Of a DNA stretch of 64,000 nucleotides, positions 12,793 through 22,375 are shown piece after piece. Under the pieces are notes generated by a model, which saw only the letters and a list, made by a program, of their open reading frames with translations, had not been told where the DNA came from and ran no database searches. The position numbers were made by a program, and so were the translations under genes. How positions within the stretch are numbered: the stretch's first letter is position 1; every line of letters starts with the position of its first letter. The DNA is taken from assembly GCA_028015205.1 (NCBI GenBank), contig CM051516.1, positions 56,486,230 through 56,550,229 on the forward strand, written 5' to 3'. The DNA is from Mytilisepta virgata (taxonomy: Eukaryota > Mollusca > Bivalvia > Mytilida > Mytilidae).

Positions 12793-12819
12793 AAGTCTCC
12801 CACTTCGTTTGGGAGACTT
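12793..12819. repeat. Perfect 10-bp stem hairpin
   Basis: AAGTCTCCCA (12793-12802) and TGGGAGACTT (12810-12819) are perfect inverted repeats around the 7-base loop CTTCGTT. It is not near a supported gene, so no regulatory role is proposed. Confidence 0.7.
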
Positions 12820-13302
12820 AACTACTTTTCATTGTAGACGAGTGTATGCAATGCATCTTTAGACATGTTATGCTTAATCATTAACAAATTCGAGTTTTCT
12901 ATCGGCAAAGGTCTTGTATGTACACATGTAGGTGATTTGGGTCAATTTGTATCACGTTTTGGAATATTGCCAAGAAGGACATACAGAACCATAACCATTC
13001 ATCTGTCATATGAAAGGAAATACATAAACTAACAGAGTGTAATGATGTTCCTCATAAAACCCCAGCATTCGTTGTAATGTCAGTTTCTTGTTCTAAGAAG
13101 AAAGAAACCTACTCTAAAGGTGGTCCAGCCGAAGATCTGATCTTATTCAGATATAAAATACTGTGTTCATGTTCTAGTTTAATTGCACGGTTAGTGTTAT
13201 CACGTATATGCTACTGAACTTTACACCACATTAATATTCTACAAAAAAAATAATGTTTAAAATATGGTTATATTCAACTCGACACTGTGGGACAGCAGAA
13301 AT

Positions 13303-13424
13303 TAATAAAGACACAACAGCTATAAAAGTCCTTCTGGTGATGACGCATCATTTTTTTCTTTACTACATCTTTTGGTCTTTGACGAGCTATGTAATATTCA
13401 GAATTTCATTTATTTTGGTATAAG
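13303..13424 (+). repeat. Dispersed 120-bp repeat, copy 1
   Basis: Direct counterpart of 27393-27510. Both contain GGCTATAAAAGTCCTTCTG or a near variant, followed by TATGTAATATTCAGAATTTC or a near variant. Confidence 0.65.
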
Positions 13425-13608
13425 GTCATATGAAAGGAAATAAATAAACTGGCTTACATAAAAAAAATTATTTTGGTTCTGAGTGTCCTTCACATTGAAA
13501 AACTGTCTTAAAGTTAATTTGGCAAAGTTGTGTTAAAACTGAACCCAAAGCGATATTCGCGTACGTAGTAAATTTGGGAGTAACTTGTTTGTTAGTTATT
13601 GTTAGTGT

Positions 13609-13820
13609 CCTGCAAGAAGCAGAGACTGCTTACTCTTCCGGAGCACCTGAGTCTACCCCCGGTTTTTTGGTGGGGTCCATGTTGTTCATACGTTTTTAGT
13701 TTTTAATTGTGATGCATGTATTGTTTTGGTCTTGTCTTCGTTGTTCTCCGGAGTTTGTCAGTTGTAACGATTTTTCTCTCCTTCGAATATCCCTTTGGTA
13801 TTTCTTGACTTTACTTATTA
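13609..13820 (+). repeat. Penelope-like element 3' end, solo copy
   Basis: It contains GGAGCACCTGAGTCTACCCC and then GGTGGGGTCCATGTTG. The same block follows the RT 3' end in the minus-strand element at 26040-27115 and, more diverged, the element at 45200-49290, so it is read as that family's 3' untranslated end. Other copies: 36003-36165 (minus), 34728-34800 and 59232-59300 (both diverged). Translations of it produce look-alike open frames that are not genes. Confidence 0.6.
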
Positions 13821-13829
13821 TTAGAAAGT

Positions 13830-13972
13830 CTGTAGAGACTACATACCAGGCTATGCCCCCAGATATTTTGAAAGGTTTAAGGGGAATTTTTGAGAATGAT
13901 CCTAGAATTAAAATAAATGCAAAGGAAAATGGCCCGACTTCTTTCACAGTTGATTCGTTACTGCGAATGTGA
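13830..13972 (+). CDS. Possible orphan exon or gene fragment of unknown function
   Basis: An open stretch of about 48 codons ending in TGA follows a good splice-acceptor context (pyrimidine-rich sequence then TTATTATTAG at about 13830). Its peptide includes PPDILKGLRGIFENDPRIKI and ENGPTSFTVDSLL, a composition much more protein-like than neighbouring frames. I do not recognise the family, and no upstream exon was found. It directly follows a Penelope-like 3' end, so it may be a transduced or captured fragment rather than part of a live gene. Confidence 0.3.
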
Positions 13973-14324
13973 TTTGTCAGTTGACTTTCTTGTCAGAACG
14001 AAATAAGTCTAAGATGAGGTTATAATCAGATATGATCAGATATTTTATGACTTGATTAATCAATACGAAGTTTCAATAAACAAATGAGAATAGATATCTT
14101 CAATTAGCTTCAAAGTCTACCTTGAATTGTCGTTTCACCGGACTTTTGACACTGTACTGATTTTCCCAATGTTTAAACAACAAAATGGATAGCAAAAGAG
14201 GTCAACAATGAGGTCGAACAGGACAGAATGCTATGGATCAATGAACTTTCGCAGCCATGACATGAGAGAACAGGTGCATTGACAGAGTAAGAATTTCCAG
14301 CCATGAAAGCATAACCCCGCATAT

Positions 14325-14935
14325 ATGATAACCAACGAAACATCTATATCCATAGAGTGTCCAATCAGGGGAAATGTCCTTTCAATGATAGCAAAGATGA
14401 AGGAAAGTGAAAAGATCTATGACAAAATGAAGACGTCAGGCGTAAGTGGAGAAACAGAAACAGCACATCGATCATCAACTCCTGATGTCGTCCGAAGAAC
14501 TTTCGAAGAGACAATTTCAGTCTTTCCTCCTCATACCCCTGATTAAGTAACTTCAGTGTTAGATAAATACTTCCAGTAACACAATCTTGATAATCAGAAG
14601 AAGCCCTAGAGTATCTAATTAATTGTGATACAAAGACACCATAGGCTAGAGCAGAGGGAGCATTGCTGCCCAAAAATGGTAAGTTGGCAATTTTAAACGG
14701 AAATCATCCCATTTGTCATAGATCATAGTTCTGTGTCGTCCATCATCGTCAGTTGTGAGATGAAGTTCGAGGTATGAAGCAGATCTTCTGGTTTCAGTGG
14801 TGTCCTTTATTTCAAGTTCTTCAGGGTATATTAGATATAAATCTTTTTTTGATATTGGATTATTGATAGAAAGGACATCATCTATAAACGGAAAGGTAAA
14901 AATGAAGGACTTGGCGAGCTTCTTTCTTTTTTGTA
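14325..14935 (-). pseudogene. Penelope-like reverse transcriptase, fragment 2
   Basis: Minus-strand conceptual translation gives the C-terminal half of the same RT as fragment 1. A motif C variant FPFIDDVLSINNP (about 14860-14900) comes first, then EELEIKDTTETRRSASYLEL, then AYGVFVSQLIRYSRA and KSSLRKFFGRHQEL-like sequence (14365-14673). The first catalytic-box residue is Phe rather than Tyr, and frames are broken between the pieces. Only the 3' part of the ORF is present. Confidence 0.7.
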
Positions 14936-14988
14936 TTTAAAAGTATAAAAGAGCACCAAATACAGACAAAAACACAACAGTCAATTTT

Positions 14989-15467
14989 GACGATTTTTAA
15001 TTTTGTCATTCTGGAATTATAGGACTTAGATTGTCTAAATATAAGCAATTTTTCACCTGTCGCTCACTAACCCGAATATGCCTTGACTAATTTCTTCAAA
15101 ATTTAACAAGTTATTACAATTCATGGTCTGAGGGTCTGTGAACTTTTTGACGATTTTCACTTTTGTCGTTCCAGAGTATTGGGGTTAGATTGTCCAATAA
15201 AAAACCCAATTGTTCATATGTCGCACACTAACTCGAGTACAACTTGACTGATTTTCTTCAAACTTTAACACATTATTAAAAATGGTAATTTGAGAGTCTG
15301 TATAATTTTTGAAGATTTTCACTTTTGTCGTTCCAGAATTATGGGACTTTAATAGATTGTCCAAATATAAGCAATTTTTCACATGTCGCCCACTAACTCC
15401 AGTACGGCTTGACTGATTTTTTTAAAACTTTTACACATTCTACAAATGGGGGTCTGAGGGTCTATAG
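14989..15467 (+). repeat. 161-bp tandem array (three units), host of a LINE insertion
   Basis: Three units start at 14989, 15149 and 15311 with the phrase GACGATTTTCACTTTTGTCG or a near variant. They share TTAGATTGTCCAAATATAAG and AAACTTTAACACATT-like blocks. The array is cut at 15467 by the LINE, and its next unit resumes at 22298-22375 beyond it. Confidence 0.8.
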
Positions 15468-15505
15468 AATAGAATAGAATAGAATAGAATAGAATAGAAT
15501 AGAAT
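15466..15505 (-). repeat. (AGAAT)n pentanucleotide tail of the LINE
   Basis: About eight AGAAT units on the plus strand, i.e. (ATTCT)n at the RNA 3' end of the minus-strand LINE. Short tandem 3' tails of this sort occur in I- and CR1-type LINEs. Confidence 0.9.
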
Positions 15506-15856
15506 ATTTTATTGACCAAATCAGGGCCCTCGAGGGGCAAATGGCAATACAATTATAATTTGACATATAAAATAAAATACGTAACATAACAATTACAGAA
15601 CAGCATTTAAGCATGAACTACAATAGTTCTATACATTATAATGGCATGTTTCACCAGTGATCCATAAAACCGCATAATTATATCAAGTTCAAATACAAAA
15701 AATATACTAGTATAATAGTAATGTGTATCGTCGAGGAAGCAGAGAACGAAGGATGAAGGATTTTAAAACATATACCAGAAATTAGGGAACTCTTATTCTC
15801 ATTGAGTGCACATTTGCATAATCTTAGCTAGCATAAACGGGCCAACAATAATATAA

Positions 15857-16088
15857 GACCTCCTCGTACCTGATGCATCATAGCAAAAATTGTTGCTATA
15901 ATGCAAAAGGTACCAAGGGTAGATACTAAAAGGTCAATTTGGTCAATTTATAGATGAAGTGCACCAAATATACACAAAGAAGAATCATATGAATAAGATA
16001 ATGGACCTCCTCGTACCTGGTGCATTATAACAAGATTTTATTGCCATAATGCAGAAGGTACCAAGGGTAGATACAAAAAGGTCCAATT
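15857..16088 (-). repeat. Tandem duplication in the LINE 3' UTR
   Basis: Two similar blocks of about 88 bp start at 15857 and 16002 (offset 145). Both contain GACCTCCTCGTACCTG and AGGTACCAAGGGTAGATAC. They lie between the ORF2 stop and the tail, so they may be a structured 3' end recognised by the element's own RT; that role is inference. Confidence 0.7.
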
Positions 16089-16148
16089 ATGCATAATGAT
16101 AAATATGTGTGAGGTATATGAATCTTTGGTAAAGGACGTCACAATGAT

Positions 16149-19100
16149 TCAGTCACATGTATCGTTTGAAACATTTTTGGTTTCATTTCTGGCTATATAT
16201 TGTGAGAGATTTAATAAGATTTGCACATTTTCACAGCACATCAGCCATTTAAGTTTATCTGTATTACAAAGATCATCAAATTTATCACAAGAATCTGAGA
16301 TTAATTGAAGAAGACGCTTTCTGTCTTCAAGGTGAGATGGACATGTGAAGAGAAAGTGAACTTCGTCCTCCACCTCGCCCGACGAACACTTTAAACAAAA
16401 CCTTTCACTACTTGCCACACCTGTATATCTACCTTGTTCTATCATAAGTTTATGTGATGACACCCTAAATTGTGTAATTTTTTTCCTGTCTGTAATTTTA
16501 TTAAGAAGTAAAAGGTATTTTTCAAACCCAAAATTGGTTTTAAATAAAGTATAAGTTCTTAATTTACCATCCGAACTATTTTTTAGATCTTTATGCCATT
16601 GATCCACATAGTAAGAAAGGACAATTTTATTGAGTTGCTTTCTAAAGCTATATTCGCTAAGAGTTGAAGGATTAACATTATTCAAATCAAGGGTTGTAAG
16701 AATTTGATTGATAGCTCCATACCAGGATGGTAGTTTGTTTTGAAATAATTGTTTAGAAGATAAATATGCATCATTTAGTAAAGGAAAAGAGGTACCAAGA
16801 TTCTCAAGTCTATGCCAGTATTTTAACATACTTTTGATAATATCAAAATGTAAAGGAAATCTACCAAGTTCAGATAATACTGCTAAATTGCTAGTTTTTT
16901 TTGTGTGTTCCAAGAATATATTTGCAAAATCTTATATGTAATTTCTCACATTGCGTATTAGAATATATTCTGTCGAATGGTATGATACCATTTCTAAAAC
17001 GAGCTGTTGTTGCATTGAATGTACCCCAGATTTCACATCCATATAAAAGAATTGGTTTTATTGTGTGATCAAAAACATGCAAAAAAGTTTTGACACTAGG
17101 ATTATGGGATAAAAAATCCTTACTTAATTTGAAGTAACCCTTAAGTGCTTTTTTATACAATTCGTCTTGAGCAAATGAAAATGAGCCAGATGCACTAAAG
17201 TAAAGCCCTAGATATTTGTATCTGTTAACACATTCAATATTGCTATCACATAAAGTAAAATTTTGAGAGAGATGTCGGCCTGCTTTGTTGAAAACCAAAA
17301 CTTTATTTTTTTTAGTATTTACATTTAAACACCAGTCCTTACAATAATTAGTTAATTTGTCCAGTCTTTTTTGTAGACCAGTAGCGGAATATGATAGGAT
17401 AATAACATCATCTGCATACATTAGACAGTTGACAGCACGATCATTTGTTCAATGGAATCTGAAAGACCGTCAAAGTATCTAGGGAGATCATTAATAAAAA
17501 TTTTGAATAGGTTGGGCTTAAATTGTCACCCTGTCTAACTCCTACTTTGTTATCAAACCATGATGTTCTTTTTTGACATATTCTTATACAAGATTTGCTG
17601 TTCGAATAAATGGCCTTTATGATTTTGTAAAATAACGATCCAACTCCTATGTCAAGGAGTTTAAGCTTGATTCCTGTATGTACAACGGTATCAAACGCTT
17701 TTTGAAAATCAACAAAGCAGGCAAACACCCTCCCACCTTTGTTATGACAATACTTGTTTATGATACATCTCAAGATAAACATATGATCAGATGTCCTTGC
17801 TTTTTTTGTAAAGCCGATTTGACATGGGTCTATAATTTTGTTTTTTTCTAAAAACTTACTTAGTCTTCTGTCTAGTATAGCATTAAATAATTTTCCCAGT
17901 GCACTTGTGATAGTAATACCTCTATAGTTATTTGGATCAGTTGGATCATTACCCTTGTGTAAAGTTACAATGTAACCTTCTGCCCATGCATCTGGATATA
18001 TACTAAGGGCTAAACATGCATTAAAAATATTGCATAAACTATGCAGTAAACTGGATTGACCATATTTTAACATATTGTTTGAAATGGTATCAAGTCCAGA
18101 AGCTTTATTGCATTTTAATTTTGCAATTGCCTCTGAGATCTCAGCTATATTTATCTTTATATCAAGTTCATTAAAGCATTTGAGCTTTTCTAAATTTTCC
18201 AGCGTCTTTCCTAATACTTTCAATCTCTCTGAGAACCTATCGTTTATACTTCCCAGGTTTTTAAAATGTGAGAACCATAACTCTGGATCAACCAACGAAC
18301 TTGGATCATCTTTTCGGTCCTCCCTAAGTTCATTTACTAAATTCCAATATTTTTTTGGATTGTCGTGGTGTAACTGATCAAGTTGTTGTATAATGGATTT
18401 TTTAAAAGATTTGAATTTAAATTTTCTCAGTTTGTTGTACTCTCTGTACAATTTGTAGTAGTGCCCTTTAATAATGGGATCTTTTGGATATTTAGAATAT
18501 ATTTTCCCATACTCTATAAGGTGTTTCCTCTTTTTTTTCAAATCAAAATCAAACCATGTTTTGTTTTTTGGTCCATTTTCCTTCCTAATTTTATTTTTTT
18601 TCAGTGATGCATTTGCAGCAGATAATAGAACATTGGTTAAATTGGTTGTTGCCTAATTGACATCATCAATGCATGCTAATTTGCTGTTATTAATTTCTAA
18701 AATTTTTGTCTGTAGTTCTGGTGTGAGTAATGCAGATTGAAATAAATACTCGGAACCATCTGACCATATGAAATCTTGCGACATATCAACCATAGACATC
18801 TGAGAAGCATTTGTATCACATACATCATAGTTAGCAGACATTACCCATTCTAACTTGCAATGACAATCTGACAATGTTGGAATAAAATTAGCAACATGAA
18901 AATATAATATTTGATTCATAATGTTCTGAGATACAATAACATAATCCACTGTACTTTCACCATTTGGTGTATAACATGACAAAGCACCAAACGAGTCACC
19001 AAATAATCTACCATTTAAGAGTCTCAATTGATGCCCAATGCACAGATCTGCAAGTTCTTTACCTCTAGTATCAGTGATTGTATCTTGACTAGCACGGTTA

Positions 19101-19703
19101 TTAATTTGTTGGTCAATTGGGTATGATTCAAACAATGGTGTATATTTGTTTGCATCCCCTTCTATAAAATCTAATTGGGTCCCAATTCTGGCATTAAAAT
19201 CGCCACAAAGTGTTACATTACCCATTTTTTTTATATTTTAATAAATCTTTTTCAATTTCTTGCAGCAAATCAAGATTGAGGCTTCTAGAATATGATGACC
19301 CGCTCGGTGGATTATATATTAAACAAATGTATAGATCACTGGTGAAACCAAAATATTTTTTTTCTAGCTTTACCCATTGATAATCAGGGTTACTGTTATC
19401 TAAAATTTTCACATGGGGTTTAATATGTTCTTTTCGAAGAATTGCCAATCCCCCAAAATATCTTTTATTTCCACGGGACATGTTCCTACTTATGGAATGA
19501 TAGAAAAAAGGGCCGACTTTTGCAAGTGACGGATCGTGGCCCATATGTGTTTCTGCTAAAAATACAATATCGAAATTTTCAATATTATCTAGGAAGAGTT
19601 TGTCCTCTAATTTGTTGTGGGCCCTAGATTTTAGTCCTCCAACATTCCAGAAACAAAATTTAATGGATTTGCACATCTTCGGTGCAGAAGGACTTTTACA
19701 CAT
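16149..19703 (-). pseudogene. LINE ORF2: endonuclease + reverse transcriptase, frameshifted
   Basis: The frame begins at an ATG at 19703 and shows APE endonuclease landmarks in order: FWNVGGL, LAETH, CLIYNPP, LCGDFNAR, STVDYV and SDCH. The RT follows with GYIVTLHKGNDPTDPNNYRG, motif A VDFQKAFDT, GVRQGDNLSP, and motif C YADD (about 17406-17417). A C-terminal Cys/His knuckle lies near 16380. Breaks: a +1 in an A8 run at about 19225, an in-frame TAG (probably from CAG) at 18653-18655, at least two shifts between 17540 and 17420, and a +1 in an A run at about 16905. Catalytic residues survive, so the copy is young but not translatable as it stands. Confidence 0.88.
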
Positions 19704-19735
19704 AATATTGTAACAATTGAAAAACTTATGAAAAA

Positions 19736-19837
19736 AGTAATAAAACTTTTAGACACAAATCTGATGTAAAATATGAGCAAAAGACTTTCTATAGAAAAAT
19801 AGTAATAAAACTTTTAGACACAAATCTGATGTAAAAT
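19736..19837 (-). repeat. 65-bp tandem duplication between LINE ORF1 and ORF2
   Basis: A 37-bp block beginning AGTAATAAAACTTTTAGACA occurs at 19736 and again at 19801. It sits in the 475-bp inter-ORF spacer. Confidence 0.8.
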
Positions 19838-20178
19838 AAAAAAAAAAGGACTTTTCTATTATTAAGTAAGCTTGTTACACTTATTGTTGCTGTGATATAA
19901 ATCAATCCAAGTAGTTAGATCAATGCGAAAAGTATCAAAAAGGGAAATAATTATCTTTTCAATATTCAAAGCTTCTGTTTAAGAATATAAATTTATAGCC
20001 AAAAATAAGAGAATACCTTTCCCTTACTATAATATTGAATGAAATGACACTTTTACGAGATTAAATCATAGATTAACAACAAATATCTAAATTCACAATC
20101 AGTAATAAACATTTGGCAATCAAAATAAACATTCTACACTACAAACAAAAATTCTTGAAGCACAGAATGCTATCATGG

Positions 20179-22173
20179 TTATTCGCCACCACGTCCACGT
20201 CCTCTCATATTGAATTTTCCGCGACCACGATTTGGTCCTCGTCTCATTCTTGAGCGACTTCTATCATTTCTGTGCATCGGAACGTCGAGAATCTGATGTA
20301 TTACTTTCTTTATATTACTGGCAAGTTGAAAGGTGCCTTTAGAATTTAAATGAAATCCGTCTCCTTCTAGAAGATCATCTATAGGATTTCCTCCATGACA
20401 CATGTTGCTGTGATCAGCAAATTTAACACGGTTTTCTTCGTTGTATTTTTGCTTTAACATTGCACTTATAATTTGCCCATTTGTATGGAACATATAGTTA
20501 TCTTTCCTCGGAGTTGGCAATGAAATTATACATACCGCTTTTTCCCACTTTTGATGTATGGTGGTCAAGATGTTTCCTATTTGATCGACACACGATTGTG
20601 GATCTACATTTCTCAGATCGTTAGTGAGAGAATGTAAGATGACTATATCAGGTTGGTCTGTCGAATCATTTATGTATTCATAGGTAGTGTTTAGTGTATA
20701 TTTAATTACTTTCTTCACCGAAGCGGCTGTTGTTAACTTTTCTTCATTGATTCCTTTTATGTTTGATGTTCCAATTAATAGCACAACTGGCTGTTTTGAG
20801 ATAGGATGTCGGCCATCGTATGTGGCCCTTTGTTCCTCCTGGAGACGTGCTGCATGTTCTTCCAGACGTAATGTATGCTCGTCATGTAGTTTTGATATTT
20901 GTAGTTTAAGTTCGATATTATCCTCCATACTTTTTTCCAACTGAGCAGTCAAATCTTGTATTTTTCTGTTAAGTTTATCTACTTCAGCATTTTTTTCGTC
21001 CAGTTGGTCAGTGTTGAACTTTAGTTCTGATGTTGATGAAGTAATGTATTGTCTTAGCTGCTCTCTGCTATTTTCAACCATTTGTTTTTCATGTTTAATC
21101 TGATTTTCGAGACTACTTGTTAGAGTCATGTGATTGTTCCTTTCAGTTTGTAGCTGAAATTCAAGAGCCTTTTTATCTGTTTTCAGTGATGAGATTTTAT
21201 CGTGTAGTTCACTCACATTTGATTTCTTTTTGTCATCTGATATTTGTTTGATAAGATCAATAATCAGTGTTTGACCAGCTTCAATTTTGTCAGTTAATGT
21301 TTTAGTATCTGTTGCCCTGTTAGTTTCCAGCTTGCGAACAGTATCTAGAATGTTATTCTCAAATATGGAGAAATTTTCAACTGTGAGTACTTTTTTTTCA
21401 TTGACACTTGGTTTTGCTGAGGCTTTGTTCGTCTGAACTGAACTATCAAATTGTTTAACATCTGTTGATCTTGTCTGATTTTTCGTGTGACTTTTATCCG
21501 TCTCGTTCGCAGGTTGTTTGAGTAGGGTTTCTTCGTCAAATGTTAATGAGTCAACTTCGTCTAATGTGCTAGAACTGGATGATTCGGATTCAGATTTTTC
21601 AGATTCATGTACTTGATTGGAGTTTACATCAATTTCTACTTTTTGCAACTTTTGTTGAGGAGCAATACCATCATATGGACCTGCCAAATTTGCGACAATT
21701 TGCAGCAGGCGCGGAAAATCCTCATTCAAGAACATTTCGTAGTGATTACCCTGACTTTGGATAAATCCAGTTTTGATGAAGAATGTCAATTTATATAGCA
21801 ATGGATTATCTTTCTGTTCAGTTGTTGAAACTTCTATAGTTACTGATTTCAATGGTTCGGTCTTAGATATGGTGTTAGGGCTGTCTTGCCAGTCAATATC
21901 TTTGTTTGGGCGTTTTCCTAAATATTCATAATAATATGCCCCGATGGCCTTTAACCAGGGAGTTATGCGCTCTTTCGAGGTTCTAAGCCCGACCATTCTG
22001 GCGCTTGCTTCATAGATTGCAGTATCAATCATTTCAAATTTACATTGTTTCGCTTTGGCTGTTGTTGGTTTGTTCAATTTTGGCGGGAGATATGCTTGTG
22101 GGTATAATTTTTCTGTTTTACCACTATTAATGTAATCCTGAATGTCTGGGTGATTTACATTGAAATTTGACAT
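20179..22173 (-). CDS. LINE ORF1 protein with coiled coil and SGNH esterase domain (664 aa)
   Basis: An intact ORF from ATG at 22173 to the stop at 20179. Residues 1-180 form an N-terminal region I do not recognise. Residues 185-260 are acidic and Ser-rich. Residues about 270-450 are a long coiled coil rich in Lys, Glu and Leu heptads. Residues 462-630 form an SGNH/GDSL hydrolase fold: LLIGTSN gives the nucleophile Ser470, LTND gives Asn518, and DGFHLN gives Asp605/His608. The tail (640-664) is an Arg-Gly-rich stretch expected to bind RNA. Esterase-type ORF1 proteins are known in CR1 and several other LINE clades, where they are thought to form RNP trimers and bind lipid or RNA. ORF2 downstream is broken. 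Confidence 0.9.
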   Translation of the reverse strand: MSNFNVNHPDIQDYINSGKTEKLYPQAYLPPKLNKPTTAKAKQCKFEMIDTAIYEASARMVGLRTSKERITPWLKAIGAYYYEYLGKRPNKDIDWQDSPNTISKTEPLKSVTIEVSTTEQKDNPLLYKLTFFIKTGFIQSQGNHYEMFLNEDFPRLLQIVANLAGPYDGIAPQQKLQKVEIDVNSNQVHESEKSESESSSSSTLDEVDSLTFDEETLLKQPANETDKSHTKNQTRSTDVKQFDSSVQTNKASAKPSVNEKKVLTVENFSIFENNILDTVRKLETNRATDTKTLTDKIEAGQTLIIDLIKQISDDKKKSNVSELHDKISSLKTDKKALEFQLQTERNNHMTLTSSLENQIKHEKQMVENSREQLRQYITSSTSELKFNTDQLDEKNAEVDKLNRKIQDLTAQLEKSMEDNIELKLQISKLHDEHTLRLEEHAARLQEEQRATYDGRHPISKQPVVLLIGTSNIKGINEEKLTTAASVKKVIKYTLNTTYEYINDSTDQPDIVILHSLTNDLRNVDPQSCVDQIGNILTTIHQKWEKAVCIISLPTPRKDNYMFHTNGQIISAMLKQKYNEENRVKFADHSNMCHGGNPIDDLLEGDGFHLNSKGTFQLASNIKKVIHQILDVPMHRNDRSRSRMRRGPNRGRGKFNMRGRGRGGE

Positions 22174-22297
22174 CTCTGCTTCCTTTTTGCGTAATAATAG
22201 CAGGTCAGTTTTGCTTCAAACAGTGGACGTGGTTGTTTTTTCTGATTACAAATTCAATTTTGCTTCCATATTAACCGGAAGCGGAAGTATCCCTATA

Positions 22298-22375
22298 TAC
22301 CTTTTGAAGATTTTCACTTTTGTTGTTCCAGCGTTATGGGAATTAGATTGTCCAAGTATAAGCAATTTTTTATAA
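22298..22375 (+). repeat. Remainder of the 161-bp array, right of the LINE
   Basis: It restarts with GAAGATTTTCACTTTTGTTG and continues with TTAGATTGTCCAAGTATAAG, matching the units at 14989-15467. It marks the far side of the LINE insertion. Confidence 0.8.

Larger units (their letters stand above)
15467..22292 (-). mobile_element. Near-full-length LINE retrotransposon (I/Nimb-like), ~6.8 kb
   Basis: A two-ORF non-LTR retrotransposon reads on the minus strand: 5' end near 22292, ORF1 22173-20179, a 475-bp spacer, then ORF2 (APE-type endonuclease, RT, C-terminal Cys/His knuckle) 19703-16149. A 650-bp 3' UTR ends in a pentanucleotide (ATTCT)n tail instead of poly-A. It is embedded in a 161-bp tandem array that resumes on its far side, which fixes the ends well. 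CTATA occurs at both junctions (15462-15466 and 22293-22297), a candidate 5-bp target duplication, short and weak. Clade is uncertain: the C-terminal CLKCSSGEVEDEVHFLFTCP knuckle and short-repeat tail suggest the I group (Nimb-like). Confidence 0.85.

Noticed and set aside
12793..12819. Hairpin as a transcription terminator
   Set aside because: Eukaryotic context and no adjacent gene.
18075..18656. Plus-strand open frames of 60-100 codons
   Set aside because: Shadows of LINE ORF2 on the opposite strand.
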